A program made the translations under genes and the position numbers. From Axinella damicornis (Eukaryota; Porifera; Demospongiae; Axinellida; Axinellidae), in NCBI GenBank assembly GCA_963931865.1, contig OZ007506.1, positions 11,719,301 to 11,783,300 of the forward strand: a stretch of 64,000 nucleotides of DNA, given 5' to 3'. The notes beneath the pieces are model-generated. The model worked only from the letters and a program-made list of their open reading frames with translations. It ran no database searches and had not been told where the DNA came from. This document shows, one piece after another, positions 53,600 to 64,000 of this stretch (position 1 is the first letter of the stretch; each line of letters begins with the position of its first letter).

Positions 53600-54203
53600 G
53601 GTTGGATAAGTGTGAACATGCATGATCATATTCAAAACAGCCGACCAAGAACCACGCAATCAATTAACCTGTATATTCGAGAAACTTACAGAGCGTGAAG
53701 TTACGAAAATACTATAGACTACGGGAAGGAAGACCTTGAAGAATCTAGCCAGACTCAAGAACCATCAAGTCATCTCCCTCCGTTGCAAGAACGCCGAGAT
53801 CACACCGTCCAGCTTGAAGATCGATCCTCCAGTAACACCAAGGGAGCAACTACTACTTCGCGGCTGGCAAATCCCTGAATCCTGGAATGCGACGTTCATG
53901 ATGACATCATCAGGAAGAAAAGCTCGTAACCAGGAGTAGAGCGTGGAGAGAGAAGCTCAAGACCCAGCAGCCTTGGAGATGGACTCTGATTGTTTACAAC
54001 CAGCTTGTCTAGACTCTTTGGCAGTAGCTATTTAAGTAGCTGCAGTCCGTGTATTTTCATTGTGTGCCCTGAGGAAGACTAGCACAGCCTAGTCGAAACG
54101 TTGGCATTATATTATATTATATTAATTTTTGATATATAGTTGGATAAGTGTGAACATGCATGATCATATTCAAAACAGCTGACCAAGAACCACGCAATCA
54201 GCT
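53600..54203 (+). mobile_element. Retroelement tail flanked by a 65-75 bp direct duplication
   Basis: GTTGGATAAGTGTGAACATG and the following ~50 bases occur at 53604 and again at 54139 with few changes. Between them lies about 470 bp that ends CTGAGGAAGACTAG, loop, CTAGTCGAAACGTTGGC and an (ATTAT)n tail. The CTGANGA..stem..GAAA pattern is the kind found near the ends of Penelope-like and related retroelements and resembles a hammerhead core. An internal frame (about 53736-53939) has no recognised domain. Confidence 0.5.
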
Positions 54204-54472
54204 TACAACCATTAAATTTTGTCACCATCACATGCACTTGTACCATGCACTAGCCTAACTGGTACATATGTGGACAATACTACAACACGGACTCCGAAGG
54301 TAAGTGGTATTAGCCAAACCTCTGTGAAGTGGATATGGTTGTCTAAGTTATGAGCCTATAGTACCTACCTCGCAGCTCATGCAGCGTGAGCTCTTCATTG
54401 GAACTCGATGTAGCCGAGTGAACAGTACAGTGCATGTGACTGAATGCATGATCGACCCACAATGGGGGATGG

Positions 54473-54583
54473 TAGCCTCGTTCCCTGGCCTTCTACACCT
54501 CCTGTTTTTGATCGCTTGCAGTATGACTGAATACTGCAAGCGATAAAAAAACTGGAGGTGTAGAAGGCCTGGGAACGAGGCTT
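54473..54583. mobile_element. Fold-back MITE, near-perfect hairpin
   Basis: TAGCCTCGTTCCC, GGCCTTCTACACCTCC and GATCGCTTGCAGTAT are all mirrored, around a centre near 54528. Confidence 0.9.
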
Positions 54584-55204
54584 GGCAGATGAAGGTTGAT
54601 GTCATTATGATACAGGTAGCTACGTCATGGAACCACCTGATTCTGGTCATGATTCTAAAGTTGTGATAGACTGGTTGCAGCTGACGTCAACAATTCAAGA
54701 GTACGGAAAAGGACACCAACATGGTGGGTATTTAGCGTTTTTGGAGATAGCAGCTTCTATGGCGATCTCGGTCAACACAATCATGCACCAACAATGCTTC
54801 TAGTATGTGTTGAATCGTGATTGCTACATAGGATAAATGCTTACCAGCGAAGCAGGACACATTTTGATCGATACTGCATATAAAGCCAATGTATTTTGGT
54901 ATACCAAGATGGCGACTTCCAGATAGATACGGAAATTCCATGGAAAATGTGACGTAACTGCAACGGGTCTATACTAGCCCTAACCCAACACTAACCACAC
55001 CCAACGTATCTGCGTGCTTAGCCTCGTTTCCATGGCAGTCCCTACCCAAAGACTTACTCTTGAGAAATGTTTAACTGGAATGTGTCAGACCTCTTCCGGG
55101 ACAATTTTCCCTTAACTAGACTCAGAAAACACTGCTCTCGCTCTGTAGAGGTTCTATTCCAACTGAACAACCAGCTTCTAAAATACTGAGCCATGCCCTC
55201 TCCC
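54584..55204. other. No recognised feature
   Basis: No motif, exon or repeat with support; short frames only. Confidence 0.4.
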
Positions 55205-55259
55205 TAGTCTCGTTCCCAGACCGTTTTTCGCGTGGGAAAATGGTCTGGGAATGAGACTA
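55205..55259. mobile_element. Fold-back MITE, short
   Basis: TAGTCTCGTTCCCAGACC and its complement around TTTTTCGCGTGGGAAAA. Same subfamily as 3618-3670. Confidence 0.85.
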
Positions 55260-56159
55260 CTGTCCCTCCAAGAGGTCGCAGAGATAGTTATGTGATTCCA
55301 GGCAAGTACATAACTGGTTTGACTTACCATCCGCCATCGTAGCCTGGGTCAGTCGTTCGAATTTAGTGTTTCTGATCGCCCACCCTTAGACGGTCTGCAT
55401 GACAGTCTAGTCTCACATGTAGTCTCGGAACTAGTCGCAGAGCTACATTACGTCATGTACCGAAATGTCTAATTATGCGACAATAACAAAAAAAGTTGAT
55501 CGGACAGCTAGTTTTTGATCATGTCTGTAGCTAGCTGTGATCGTGAGCGCACGGAGCAGGGCTGCTAGGAGCGAGGTGGGTATGGCATACCGATGCTCGA
55601 AGCTTGGTCGATCATATCCCTATCACCTCACTGAAACTCAGAGGTTTGTCTGCATGTAGCTAGTAAAATTACTAGGTAGGCGTCTACATACTCCCAAAGG
55701 AAGTCACATAATTTATGGAGTCTGTGTGTTAGTCATGTTCACGCGTCCAGCCGTATTTGGTGGTGGTGGGGGGTGGGGGAAATAAGCCTGGACACTATAA
55801 CATTTGACATTCCCGGCCAGAGTTATTTCCCAGACTGGTTCCAACATAGATAATCTATGGTTCCAAGGTCTTTGGTCTAGATAATTTATAAGGTAGCCTC
55901 GCACATGCATGGATGGATGTTGGCATAAAGCCAACATAGATATACTACACGATGTAGGGATTGAAAATGCTCACGTAATGCTGTACTCTAAACAGACCAC
56001 ATTGAGTGCAATAACCAGCTTATCTGTATGAAGTTTGATGAGGTGTCTATAGAGCGCTTGCAAATAACGTCACCGGCCGTAAAACAACCGAAACGCCCTC
56101 CGTTAAACTCTGTTTCTCTCATAAGACTGTATGGTATGGAGCGTTATTAGTGCCAAAAT
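55260..56159. other. No recognised gene
   Basis: Unique-looking DNA with no supported exon. Confidence 0.4.
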
Positions 56160-56400
56160 AGGCGCTTACATATTCGATGGCGCTTTACGATGCGAGGGCG
56201 CTATAAGAAGGCGTTTTTTAGTCAGAAAGCGATCCAAAGAGAGCGCTTTACAATGCGAGGGCACTGTAAGAGGGCTTTTTTTATTTATTCGGAAAGCGAT
56301 CTGAAGGAGCGCTTTATGGTGCGAAGGCGCTATAAGAGGTCGATTCTGCACGGGAGAGAGATAGTGCTCTTTCATTCGGAAGGCGGTCTACCCGAGATGA
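56160..56400. repeat. Imperfect tandem repeat, about 72-base unit
   Basis: Three to four copies containing GCGCTTTA(C)(A/G)ATGCGAGGGCGCTATAAGA and TCGGAAAGCGATC. Frames through it repeat as well (MRGRYKKAFFSQKAI-like). Confidence 0.8.
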
Positions 56401-56625
56401 CGAGGAGAGCTAGAGCGACCTTTATGCGGAGCCGGTCGATAGAGCGGTTGTGGAGAGGACGGTACATGTATACAGAAGGGGATGGATGGATGTTTTTTAG
56501 ATCGCTAAGCTGGAATTACATGACACTCTAATATTAACAGGCCTCAAAACAGCTGGACTGAAACTAATAACTTGTTGATAAACCACAGGAAGTGAATTAG
56601 TATTAAACAGTCACACAGTTCTGTA

Positions 56626-58042
56626 TTGTACAAGGGGTACCTGTGAAAGCCGGAACGCGGAACGCAGAACGGAAGTAAAATGCGGGCCGCGCGCTATCGT
56701 CACCGTACGCGCAGGGCGTCTTTATTCACTGGGCTGGTGGACTGGACTGGACTCACCCACTAATCTGTAAGATGCCTTTTTCAGTGTAGGACAGAAGCTA
56801 AGCATACTTATTTATTCACTAAAGTTGCTTGCATAGCCTGCTTTCGTGTCTTCCCTCGAGTTGGTAAAGGTCACGTACATAATGAGCTCCAGCAAAATGC
56901 GCTTCAGTCAGTAGTGGATGATAGAGAAATATTATTTTCTGTTTTCTATGCTTCAGCAAAAGGCTGGAGTTTGATGTCTGCGGTAAATAAATGCTCTTCT
57001 AATCTTTTCATTGAAGCTCATTAAATATGCACGTGACCTTTGACCTCTACCGACTCGATGGAAGACACGAATAGGCCTGTCCATATTATTCTACCTTTTC
57101 TGCCTATTATTCTATTCAGAATTTCCCCCCAAATGCTCCTATTATTCCCAAAGAGATTCCCATTATTCCCAGAGAGATGCCCATTTAGTCCCATCAAAAT
57201 TAGGGAAAGTGAGTCAAAAACAATCAATGATTGTATTGCAACATAATAGAGGTTTCAATGTATAGTCCTCAAGTGAAGAGGATTGTCGTTGACAGTACTT
57301 TTCTAACAAAAGTCATCACATGTACTGGGCTTCTATTAGAACATCTGACCTTCTTGACCTTTGTAAGGATTTGAAGCCCTATTAGGCTCTTATTCAAGTT
57401 GGTACCTATTATTCCCAAAATTATTCTCGAACTAGAGGTGCTCAGCAGAGCACGTACCCCGTGCGCAACTTTAACTTGACAGCTATAGGCCTACCACCGA
57501 TTATTCACACAGCATGCACGATGAGCCAGCTAGCTAGGCCATGATTTACAGCGATGTCAGCATGAAGATGAGATACCGTAAGTTGTGGCAGTAATGTTAG
57601 AAAATGGGTGTGGTCAAGTTGTATAAATTAGAAGCACGACTTTCACGCAGCTTTTCTCAGCCTCTCGAGTAAATCTCTGGTCTGTGAGTTATGTAGACGC
57701 TAGTATTTTCTGAATTCTGGCACTTCTATGCCTTCAACAAGGCCTTCACTGCTCAAACCGCGCTTAGACTGCGGACAGACTGACAGACTAACCGATCACT
57801 CTACCCCCTGCTGCGCATGCGCACGGGGTAATAATATGGACAGGCCTAGACACGAAAGCAGGCTATGCAAGCAACTTCAGTGAATAAATAAGTATGCTTA
57901 GCTTCTGTCCTACACTGAAAAAGGCATCTTACAGATTTTTGGGTGAGTAAATAAAGACGCCCTGCGCGTACGGTGATGACAGCGCACGGCCCGCATTTTA
58001 CTTCCGTTCCGCGTTCCGGCTTTCACAGGTACCCTTGTACAA
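56626..58042. mobile_element. 1.4-kb element with inverted ends of about 200 bases
   Basis: Left arm 56626-56858 and right arm 57840-58042 are inverted with high identity (GTGAAAGCCGGAACGCGGAA, CTTCTGTCCTACACTGAAAA, GCTTGCATAGCCTGCTTTCG). The interior holds the repeat shared with 1-100 and a pair of inverted AGGCCTGTCCATATTATT motifs (57073 and 57828), so a second element is nested inside. No transposase frame. Confidence 0.85.
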
Positions 58043-58329
58043 GATATCAGCATTGGAGAATATGAGTACCATTATACAATATTGTTTTGAAAGAACATCC
58101 AAGTATAAATTTTCACTGAAGTTATCACTGGGGGTAGAAAGGGGGTCGTATAGCGCATTGTAGTTCTGCCATTTTAGCTGGTGACTAAAGAGGACAGTTT
58201 GTTTGTGGAACAACAACATTGGTGTTGTCATCATCAGCAGATGGTGGTCCATCCCAATCAACACCATAAGTTGAAAAGAGGGCCTGAAAATATAATGTAT
58301 ACATCTGTTAGTGGACTATATACTAGTGA

Positions 58330-59712
58330 CTTAGTCTCGCGACCAGTCCCCTACCACAACAAATGGGAGAGGGTCTGCTGAATTGAGTATACGAGCCTTG
58401 ACCACCACACTGTACAGTACGGCCCAATTATGTTGTAGTAGTGAGAGATGAACAGGCATGCATCAAACGACACATCAAGCAAAATAACAGAAAGACACAG
58501 CAAGAATGTGCCAACAACATGAGGGAAGAACTACCAGCAATGCTAACTCGAGCCATGGAAATGGCAAGTGAAAAAGGAGCCTCCATCTGGGTAGTAGCGC
58601 TACCCATTGCCGAGCACAACTTCACTCTTCATAAAGGCTCCTTTCGGGATGCACTGTGTCTCCGCTATGGGTGGAAACCATCAAGGATGCCATCACATTG
58701 TGTTTGTGGCTGTAATTTCTCGGTGGAACATGCCTTCAGCTGCCCAAGTGGTGCTCTACCATCGATCCGACACAACGACATCAGGGACCTGACAGCAAAG
58801 TTGCTCACGGAAGTATGCCCCAACGTCGCCATTGAACCTGACCTTCAGCCTTTGACAGGAGAAGCATTATCACACAGAACCTCCAACTATGAGGATGGAG
58901 CCCGTCTGGATGTCTCAGCACAGGGATTTTGGGGAGACAGGCATGTCCGTGCTTTCTTTGATGTGCGTGTGTTCAACCCTCTTGCACCCAGCAACTGCAG
59001 GACTTCTCTCAATGCGACCTACAGACGTCATGAGAATGTCAAAAAGAGAAGCTATGAGCAGCGAGTACGAGAAGTTGAACACGGCTCTTTCACTCCATTA
59101 GTTTTCTCCGCGTCTGGAGGCATGGCACCGGCAGCAACAACCACCTTCAAGAGACTGGCCTCACTGATATCTGAAAAACAACAGCAGGACTACAACAAAA
59201 CCATTGCATGGATCAGATGCCTGCTGAGCTTTTCATTGGTCAGATCTTCAGTAATGTGCCTCAGAGGAGCACGATCCTCCTACCACCGCCCAACGAGACC
59301 AGAATATGACACCCCCCTGGATGTGGCCCTCTCAGAAGGTCATATCCCAACCCACTGAACTATAATTATGGACCACTTTTATCATTCATTTTTATCACAT
59401 TTACACTGGTTTGTAAAACGCCTATATTTTTATTACACTTTGGGCTATTATGTTGTAGTATATAATTATAATATTATGTCACATTACATCACTGTTCTGC
59501 TAACAATGACAGTCCTGATCCGACAGAGATTATTTTGCAGGAACTGTACTGTGCTTCAACTGCTCTTCTCAGAGGCAGTGTATACTTCACAGCAATAGTG
59601 CATTATTCTTATGTCAACTCAGGCTAATTGATTACAGTGGGACAAGGCTCGAATACACAATTGACCAGACCCTCTCCCATTTTTCACAGTAGGGGCCCGG
59701 CTTGCGAGACTA
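58330..59712 (+). mobile_element. 1.38-kb TIR element carrying a retrotransposon-tail ORF
   Basis: Inverted ends of about 70 bases: TTAGTCTCGC then ATGGGAGAGGGTCTG and CGAGCCTTG, mirrored at 59640-59712. ACTAGTGA is duplicated at 58322-58329 and 59713-59720. The ends resemble the 1.75-kb element (TAGTCTCG plus 8-bp duplication). A third end-like motif (GGCCCGCGAGACTA) lies at 61256-61269. Confidence 0.75.
58441..59358 (+). CDS. Non-LTR-retrotransposon-like C-terminal protein (zinc knuckle plus nuclease-like domain)
   Basis: An open frame of 305 codons with no reverse-transcriptase motifs. Residues about 85-125 contain CVCGCNFSVEHAFSCPSG, a C-C-H-C knuckle as found before the restriction-like endonuclease of R2-type elements. 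It continues with VAIEPDLQPLTGE, GARLDVSAQGFWGDRHVRAF, FDVRVFNPLAPSN, RRHENVKKRSYEQRVREVEH and GSFTPLVFSASGGM. The PD, D and downstream K/E residues are compatible with a PD-(D/E)XK nuclease fold. I recall this protein tail attached to reverse transcriptases in sponge and coral genomes. The start is not an ATG (GTG or upstream open frame), so it is a fragment or a captured domain. Function inferred, not proven. Confidence 0.65.
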   Translation: MRDEQACIKRHIKQNNRKTQQECANNMREELPAMLTRAMEMASEKGASIWVVALPIAEHNFTLHKGSFRDALCLRYGWKPSRMPSHCVCGCNFSVEHAFSCPSGALPSIRHNDIRDLTAKLLTEVCPNVAIEPDLQPLTGEALSHRTSNYEDGARLDVSAQGFWGDRHVRAFFDVRVFNPLAPSNCRTSLNATYRRHENVKKRSYEQRVREVEHGSFTPLVFSASGGMAPAATTTFKRLASLISEKQQQDYNKTIAWIRCLLSFSLVRSSVMCLRGARSSYHRPTRPEYDTPLDVALSEGHIPTH

Positions 59713-59746
59713 ACTAGTGAGTATACCCTGTCAACATACATGTAAA

Positions 59747-60115
59747 TTACATACACATGCACACAATATTATACAAAGAATTAAATACCTCATCCAACAG
59801 TTCATCATCCATATCACGCAAGTCTTGGGCAGAACGAGCCAGCATTCCTCTCGTCCATAGCTGTAGAGGAGTATGGTTGCCCTCAGTTCTCAGTGTGTGC
59901 ATGTTCCAAGCATCCTTCCACATAGAGAGGTGTTGATTTATACGGGGTAGGTATACGTAGTGAAGACAGATAAGATGGATATCACTATTAGGATCCAAGA
60001 TACCAATGCTTTCTAGATGGTAAAACAAGCCATAGTAGAACTTGAGGGCACCTTGGAAGACATCTCTCCACAAACGTTCAATCCGTTGGTTGTGAATACT
60101 TGGTCCAACAATCAT
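59747..60115 (-). CDS. Integrase-like catalytic C-terminal half
   Basis: 123 codons with [20 protein letters not shown] (catalytic Glu), then [20 protein letters not shown] and [16 protein letters not shown], ending at a stop. It is the cleanest part of the decayed integrase gene. Confidence 0.7.
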   Translation of the reverse strand: MIVGPSIHNQRIERLWRDVFQGALKFYYGLFYHLESIGILDPNSDIHLICLHYVYLPRINQHLSMWKDAWNMHTLRTEGNHTPLQLWTRGMLARSAQDLRDMDDELLDEVFNSLYNIVCMCM

Positions 60116-60605
60116 GCTGCCTCTCTACCTGGTCCTCGAAGTGGATGGTCCAACATGTACATTGCGACTTGTGTGTTCTCTCCTCCCTTGTCACTTCGAA
60201 TACGAGATGGAAGGCCATACTTTCTCACAGCGGTGTGAAATCCATTGAGGATCGACAGTCGCTGCTGTGTTATCAGTAGCACAGTTCAGAAAAACAACGA
60301 GCCGTGAGAATCCATCAATTCCCCCATGGACAACCATTCTCCACCTATGGGAAAAACATCAGGTTCCCGTCAATCCGCCCACACACAGTTTTACAAGGTG
60401 TAATTAATTTCCTGACCAATGACTTCATATGGCCTCTGGGAGCAGTTTCAAGCCCAACAACCCCAACAACCCGAGGGAAGTGAAATTAGGATTAGGGTTT
60501 GTTTGAGAGGGCTCTAGGGGTTGAAAATTATTTCTAGAAAAGCTGTAGGCGGGAATGGTTATCCAGTAAGTTACCATAGGTATCATTCATAGTTGCCATA
60601 CCTGA

Positions 60606-61040
60606 TTAACTTGTGGTTTCCATCGATGTGCCATAGGGATTGTGGGCCAGGAACGTGGTACTTTCTACGCCGAATAAGGTCAGCAAGTCTAACAATTGTT
60701 CCATGGGGATCTGTTTTAGGTCCTTCCATTCAGGGTCAGGTCCTTGGAGCCACAGAGCAAGCACTTCCATCTTCCTCCTTTCCACACACTGGTGGTTTGC
60801 CTCAATTGTATTTAGTTCATGAAGGGGCAGACCAAGTTGGATCCCCAACCCATGATAGTCAGTAACCTCTGCCAGAGCTCGAGATATGTTCCGGATGGTG
60901 AGAGTAGGATCTGTGTGATGCAGCAATGTGGAGATTCTGATTGTAAATAGCTGCATTACAAATCCCATCGGACCCCTTGACCGAAATATTATTTGCATTT
61001 CCCAAGTGTACTCACCCCGTTTTCTGGTGCTCAGAGTCAT
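60606..61040 (-). CDS. Death-domain-containing exon
   Basis: An open frame of 145 codons. The GLGIQLGLPLHELNTIE and MEVLALWLQ blocks with WKDL at the end are typical of Death domains, which form homotypic contacts in apoptosis and immune signalling. The same strand and adjacency make it the N-terminal part of the integrase gene, or a host exon joined to it by insertion. Confidence 0.65.
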   Translation of the reverse strand: MTLSTRKRGEYTWEMQIIFRSRGPMGFVMQLFTIRISTLLHHTDPTLTIRNISRALAEVTDYHGLGIQLGLPLHELNTIEANHQCVERRKMEVLALWLQGPDPEWKDLKQIPMEQLLDLLTLFGVESTTFLAHNPYGTSMETTS

Positions 61041-61689
61041 GTTCGGAAGAATGCTGAATCAGCAACAATCTTTTGTGCTTTATTTGGAGTTGGCTTATCG
61101 ACCTTTGACCCGGTTCAAGGGAAATACGTGTACAAAGAGAGTGCATGCATGGTCATGATGGTAAGCTGTTAGCAGGTCTTTATACTGTAGACTGTGCCAG
61201 TTCAGAGCTATAAAGTTTATCTCCAACATTCTGCTGCTGAAGTCGTGAGAGTCTGGCCCGCGAGACTAATATGTACAGTGCTGAAAAGATGAATCAGCTG
61301 AAAGCAAATAACATTGTGTCTTGTACCTTTGATACCTGAGCTAGGTGCTATCTGTATGAGGGTGCACTACTATTAAACATGGCTCACATGCATCATCTTG
61401 CTGTGCTGTGGGCCGAATACCTCAGAGGGCCTGTGCTTGCATTAATCCAGGTATTGCTGGTGTACGTCAACTGTGGTGCCATTGATGACTTCCTCTACCT
61501 GACGGAAAGCCTTAGCTTGAGTCTGGATGGACACATCTGTATCACCAGATATGGCAACATCTACCGAAGGGGATAAGGTGAACAGATACAGTTATTACTG
61601 TGGAATGGAACACAGATGTAGGCTGAATGGAACCGAGACATTCTAAACTGCAGTGTATATATGTTCTTACTCAGGGTCATTGCCTTTCT
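61041..61689. other. No firmly recognised gene
   Basis: 61256-61269 resembles the right end of the 58330-59712 element. A frame at 61380-61576 ends GHICITRYGNIYRRG, without a recognised domain. Confidence 0.4.
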
Positions 61690-61702
61690 TTTGTACCCTA
61701 CT

Positions 61703-62640
<938 letters not shown>

Positions 62641-62699
62641 ACAAAGGCTGTGTGGGTAGGCCTGTGGTCAAGACAGTTATTCATCATTACATGTAGACA

Positions 62700-63110
62700 A
62701 ACTTAATTATCTCCTGCTCCTTCTCCTTCCTCTCCCCTCTCCCTCTGTTCTCCTTGCCCTCTCTCCCTTTCTGCTCCCTCCCTCCCTCCTTCTCTCCCTC
62801 CCTCCCTCCCTCCCTCCCTCCCTCCCTCCCTCCCTCCCTCCCTCCTTCTCTCCCTCCCTCCCTTCCTCCCTCCCTCCCTCCCTCCCTCCCTCCCTCCCTC
62901 CCTCCCTCCCTCCCTCCCTCTCTCCCTCCCTCCCCTCCCTCCTCCCTCACTCCCCCCTCCCTCTCCTCCCTTCCCTCTCTCCCCTCCACTTGTTCTCCCT
63001 TCCCATCTCCTACTCCCCTTCCCCTAGCTCCCTCCATTTTCCTCATTCCTTCTCCTCCCCTCCCTCCCTCCCTCTTCTCCCTCCTCTTCCACTCCCCTCT
63101 CCCCTCACCT
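62700..63110. repeat. (CCCT)n tract
   Basis: About 400 bases of CCCT/CTCC repeats, ending in a pyrimidine tract and CAG at 63108-63116. The Arg/Gly/Glu frame on the minus strand is an artefact. Confidence 0.95.
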
Positions 63111-63201
63111 CAGCCAACTGGAAATGTGTGAGGCTTCTCCTTCATGGTAGGACAGCTGAACACCACTTACTCTACTATGCAGCTCGAACACAACTCCACC
63201 A
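63111..63201 (+). CDS. Candidate short exon
   Basis: Between CCTCAG and CAA|GTGAGT. One frame is fully open and reads NWKCVRLLLHGRTAEHHLLY then YAARTQLHQ. It has good splice sites after a long pyrimidine tract but no known family. Confidence 0.4.
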
Positions 63202-63244
63202 AGTGAGTATAACAAACTAGCTCCATGAAGAACCATATTTTGAT

Positions 63245-63905
63245 AAACCCACAATAACCGATTTAGCATAAGGTACTCTATGTTCAGATTTAGCGTAGGG
63301 ATACACTAGCCTCGTTCCCAGGCCTCCACCCCTGCTCTGTGTGGAGGCCTGGGAACGAGGCTAGGGATACATAGTTCTAGATTTACGTAGTGCGTGGATA
63401 TGGTACCACAAATATTGGGCTGCAGCGCAAACATATTCTATCTCCCTAGCACTACTCGGATTATCTGGAGCTGCCAGTCTCGAAAAGTAGTCAAGCCAAA
63501 CCGATTACAAAAATCCCCGTCATCTACGATACATCTCTCCTGTTTGGGAGACCCTAACGCTAAATCCTAGGGTCAAAGTAACTAGTACCCCATGTGCGTT
63601 GGTGTGCCCCTGTGCATAACATCTCCAATTTGTGAGGATTTAGCGTACTCCCACACTACAAATACATAATTTATGGGTGGGGAATAGCGTACCCCCATGT
63701 TAAATCCCTCCTATATATATGGACAGGATTTAGCGTTCCCATACGCTAAATCCCGCCTATAATTATACATTTACGTGAATGGGAAATTTAGTGTAGGGTA
63801 TGCTCAGCAAATCATAGTCCCCCCTGCATATAGGCGGGATTTAGCGTACCTTTCATGCTAAATCCCAACTGTATCTGGGCGGATAAATGTAATTTTATCC
63901 CCCCC
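63245..63905. repeat. Repeated GGATTTAGCGTA motifs in both orientations
   Basis: GATTTAGCGTA and its inverse TACGCTAAATC recur at least nine times over about 600 bases, several with TATATATAGG-type spacers. It looks like a degenerate palindromic repeat cluster. Confidence 0.7.
63309..63362. mobile_element. Fold-back MITE, perfect hairpin
   Basis: TAGCCTCGTTCCCAGGCCTC and its exact complement around a loop of about 10 bases. CTAGCCTCG at one side and GAGGCTAGGGATACA at the other, with GGGATACA repeated at 63298 and 63363, suggests a target duplication GGATACA. Confidence 0.92.
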
Positions 63906-63912
63906 AACACCA

Positions 63913-63914
<2 letters not shown>

Positions 63915-63946
<32 letters not shown>
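63915..63946. repeat. 32-base C run
   Basis: Uninterrupted C homopolymer followed by CCACCACACACTCACAG. The third run longer than 25 bases in the window. Confidence 0.97.
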
Positions 63947-64000
63947 ACCCACCACACACTCACAGGCCATACAGTTTACTTGTGTACCCACCGTGATGTG

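Larger units (their letters stand above)
59747..61040 (-). pseudogene. Death-domain / DDE-integrase gene, frame-broken
   Basis: Read on the minus strand. About 60950-60740 encodes LTIRNISRALAEVTDYHGLG, IQLGLPLHELNTIEANHQCV and RRKMEVLALWLQG, the six-helix pattern of a Death domain. After a -1 frame change it continues as LIRRRKYHVPGPQSLWHIDG then NHKLIR at donor CAG|GTATGG (60606). An intron of about 240 bp follows, then [19 protein letters not shown] (first Asp), [20 protein letters not shown] (second Asp) and [20 protein letters not shown] (Glu), with the C-terminal [20 protein letters not shown]. The DDE triad is readable, but two more frame breaks (near 60255 and 60128) make it defective. 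The DDE part is a family of integrase-like proteins widespread in marine animals. Confidence 0.7.

Noticed and set aside
60740..60765. Programmed -1 frameshift between Death domain and integrase
   Set aside because: The site (CTAAAAC) is not a canonical slippery heptamer, and two further frame breaks downstream show general decay.

Overview
This is eukaryotic, almost certainly metazoan, nuclear DNA. Conserved proteins are cut into short exons with GT..AG borders. Introns are packed with microsatellites, fold-back MITEs, a CR1/L2-like LINE and several DNA-transposon remnants. The protein types (a Death domain next to a DDE integrase, recurrent transposon proteins of the kind seen in sponge and cnidarian genomes, a TNFR-like cysteine-rich exon) make a marine invertebrate likely. 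My best guess is a demosponge, but nothing in the window proves it. There is one 200-N assembly gap at 2471-2670.

Layout. 1-2766: repeats, then the acidic 3' end of an unidentified plus-strand gene just after the gap. 3758-21488 (+): a recognisable SPT6 (SUPT6H) locus, about 15 exons. It is interrupted by a two-exon transposon gene on the minus strand (5569-10871) and by several TIR elements. 23347-46200 (+): a SPT16 (SUPT16H, FACT large subunit) locus, about 20 exons. One of its introns (28157-36845) holds a four-level nest of transposons. 49417-52925 (-): exons of a beta-TrCP-like F-box/WD40 gene. 52960-58050: MITEs, a retroelement tail and a long-TIR element. 58330-59712: a TIR element carrying the zinc-finger/nuclease tail of a non-LTR retrotransposon. 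59747-61040 (-): a decayed Death-domain/integrase gene. 61650-62660: a tandemly duplicated cysteine-rich exon region. 62690-64000: simple repeats and short palindromic repeats.

Biology. SPT6 and SPT16 are both histone chaperones that travel with elongating RNA polymerase II. Here they lie head to tail, about 2 kb apart. Neither is intact as sequenced. SPT6 has three in-frame TAG codons, about eight frame changes, and lacks most of its N-terminal region plus the YqgF-like and HhH/S1 regions. SPT16 lacks its whole peptidase-like N-terminal domain and has several 1-base frame breaks. The beta-TrCP-like gene lacks a recognisable F-box core and WD repeats 3-7 and has one frame break. Exon borders and protein similarity are nevertheless well kept. 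Either this is a young decaying duplicate of a transcription-elongation gene block, or it is a poorly polished, locally collapsed assembly. The remaining structure is mostly mobile-element biology: nested insertions with readable target-site duplications, empty sites preserved in sister copies, and a repeat family that carries start codons followed by splice donors.
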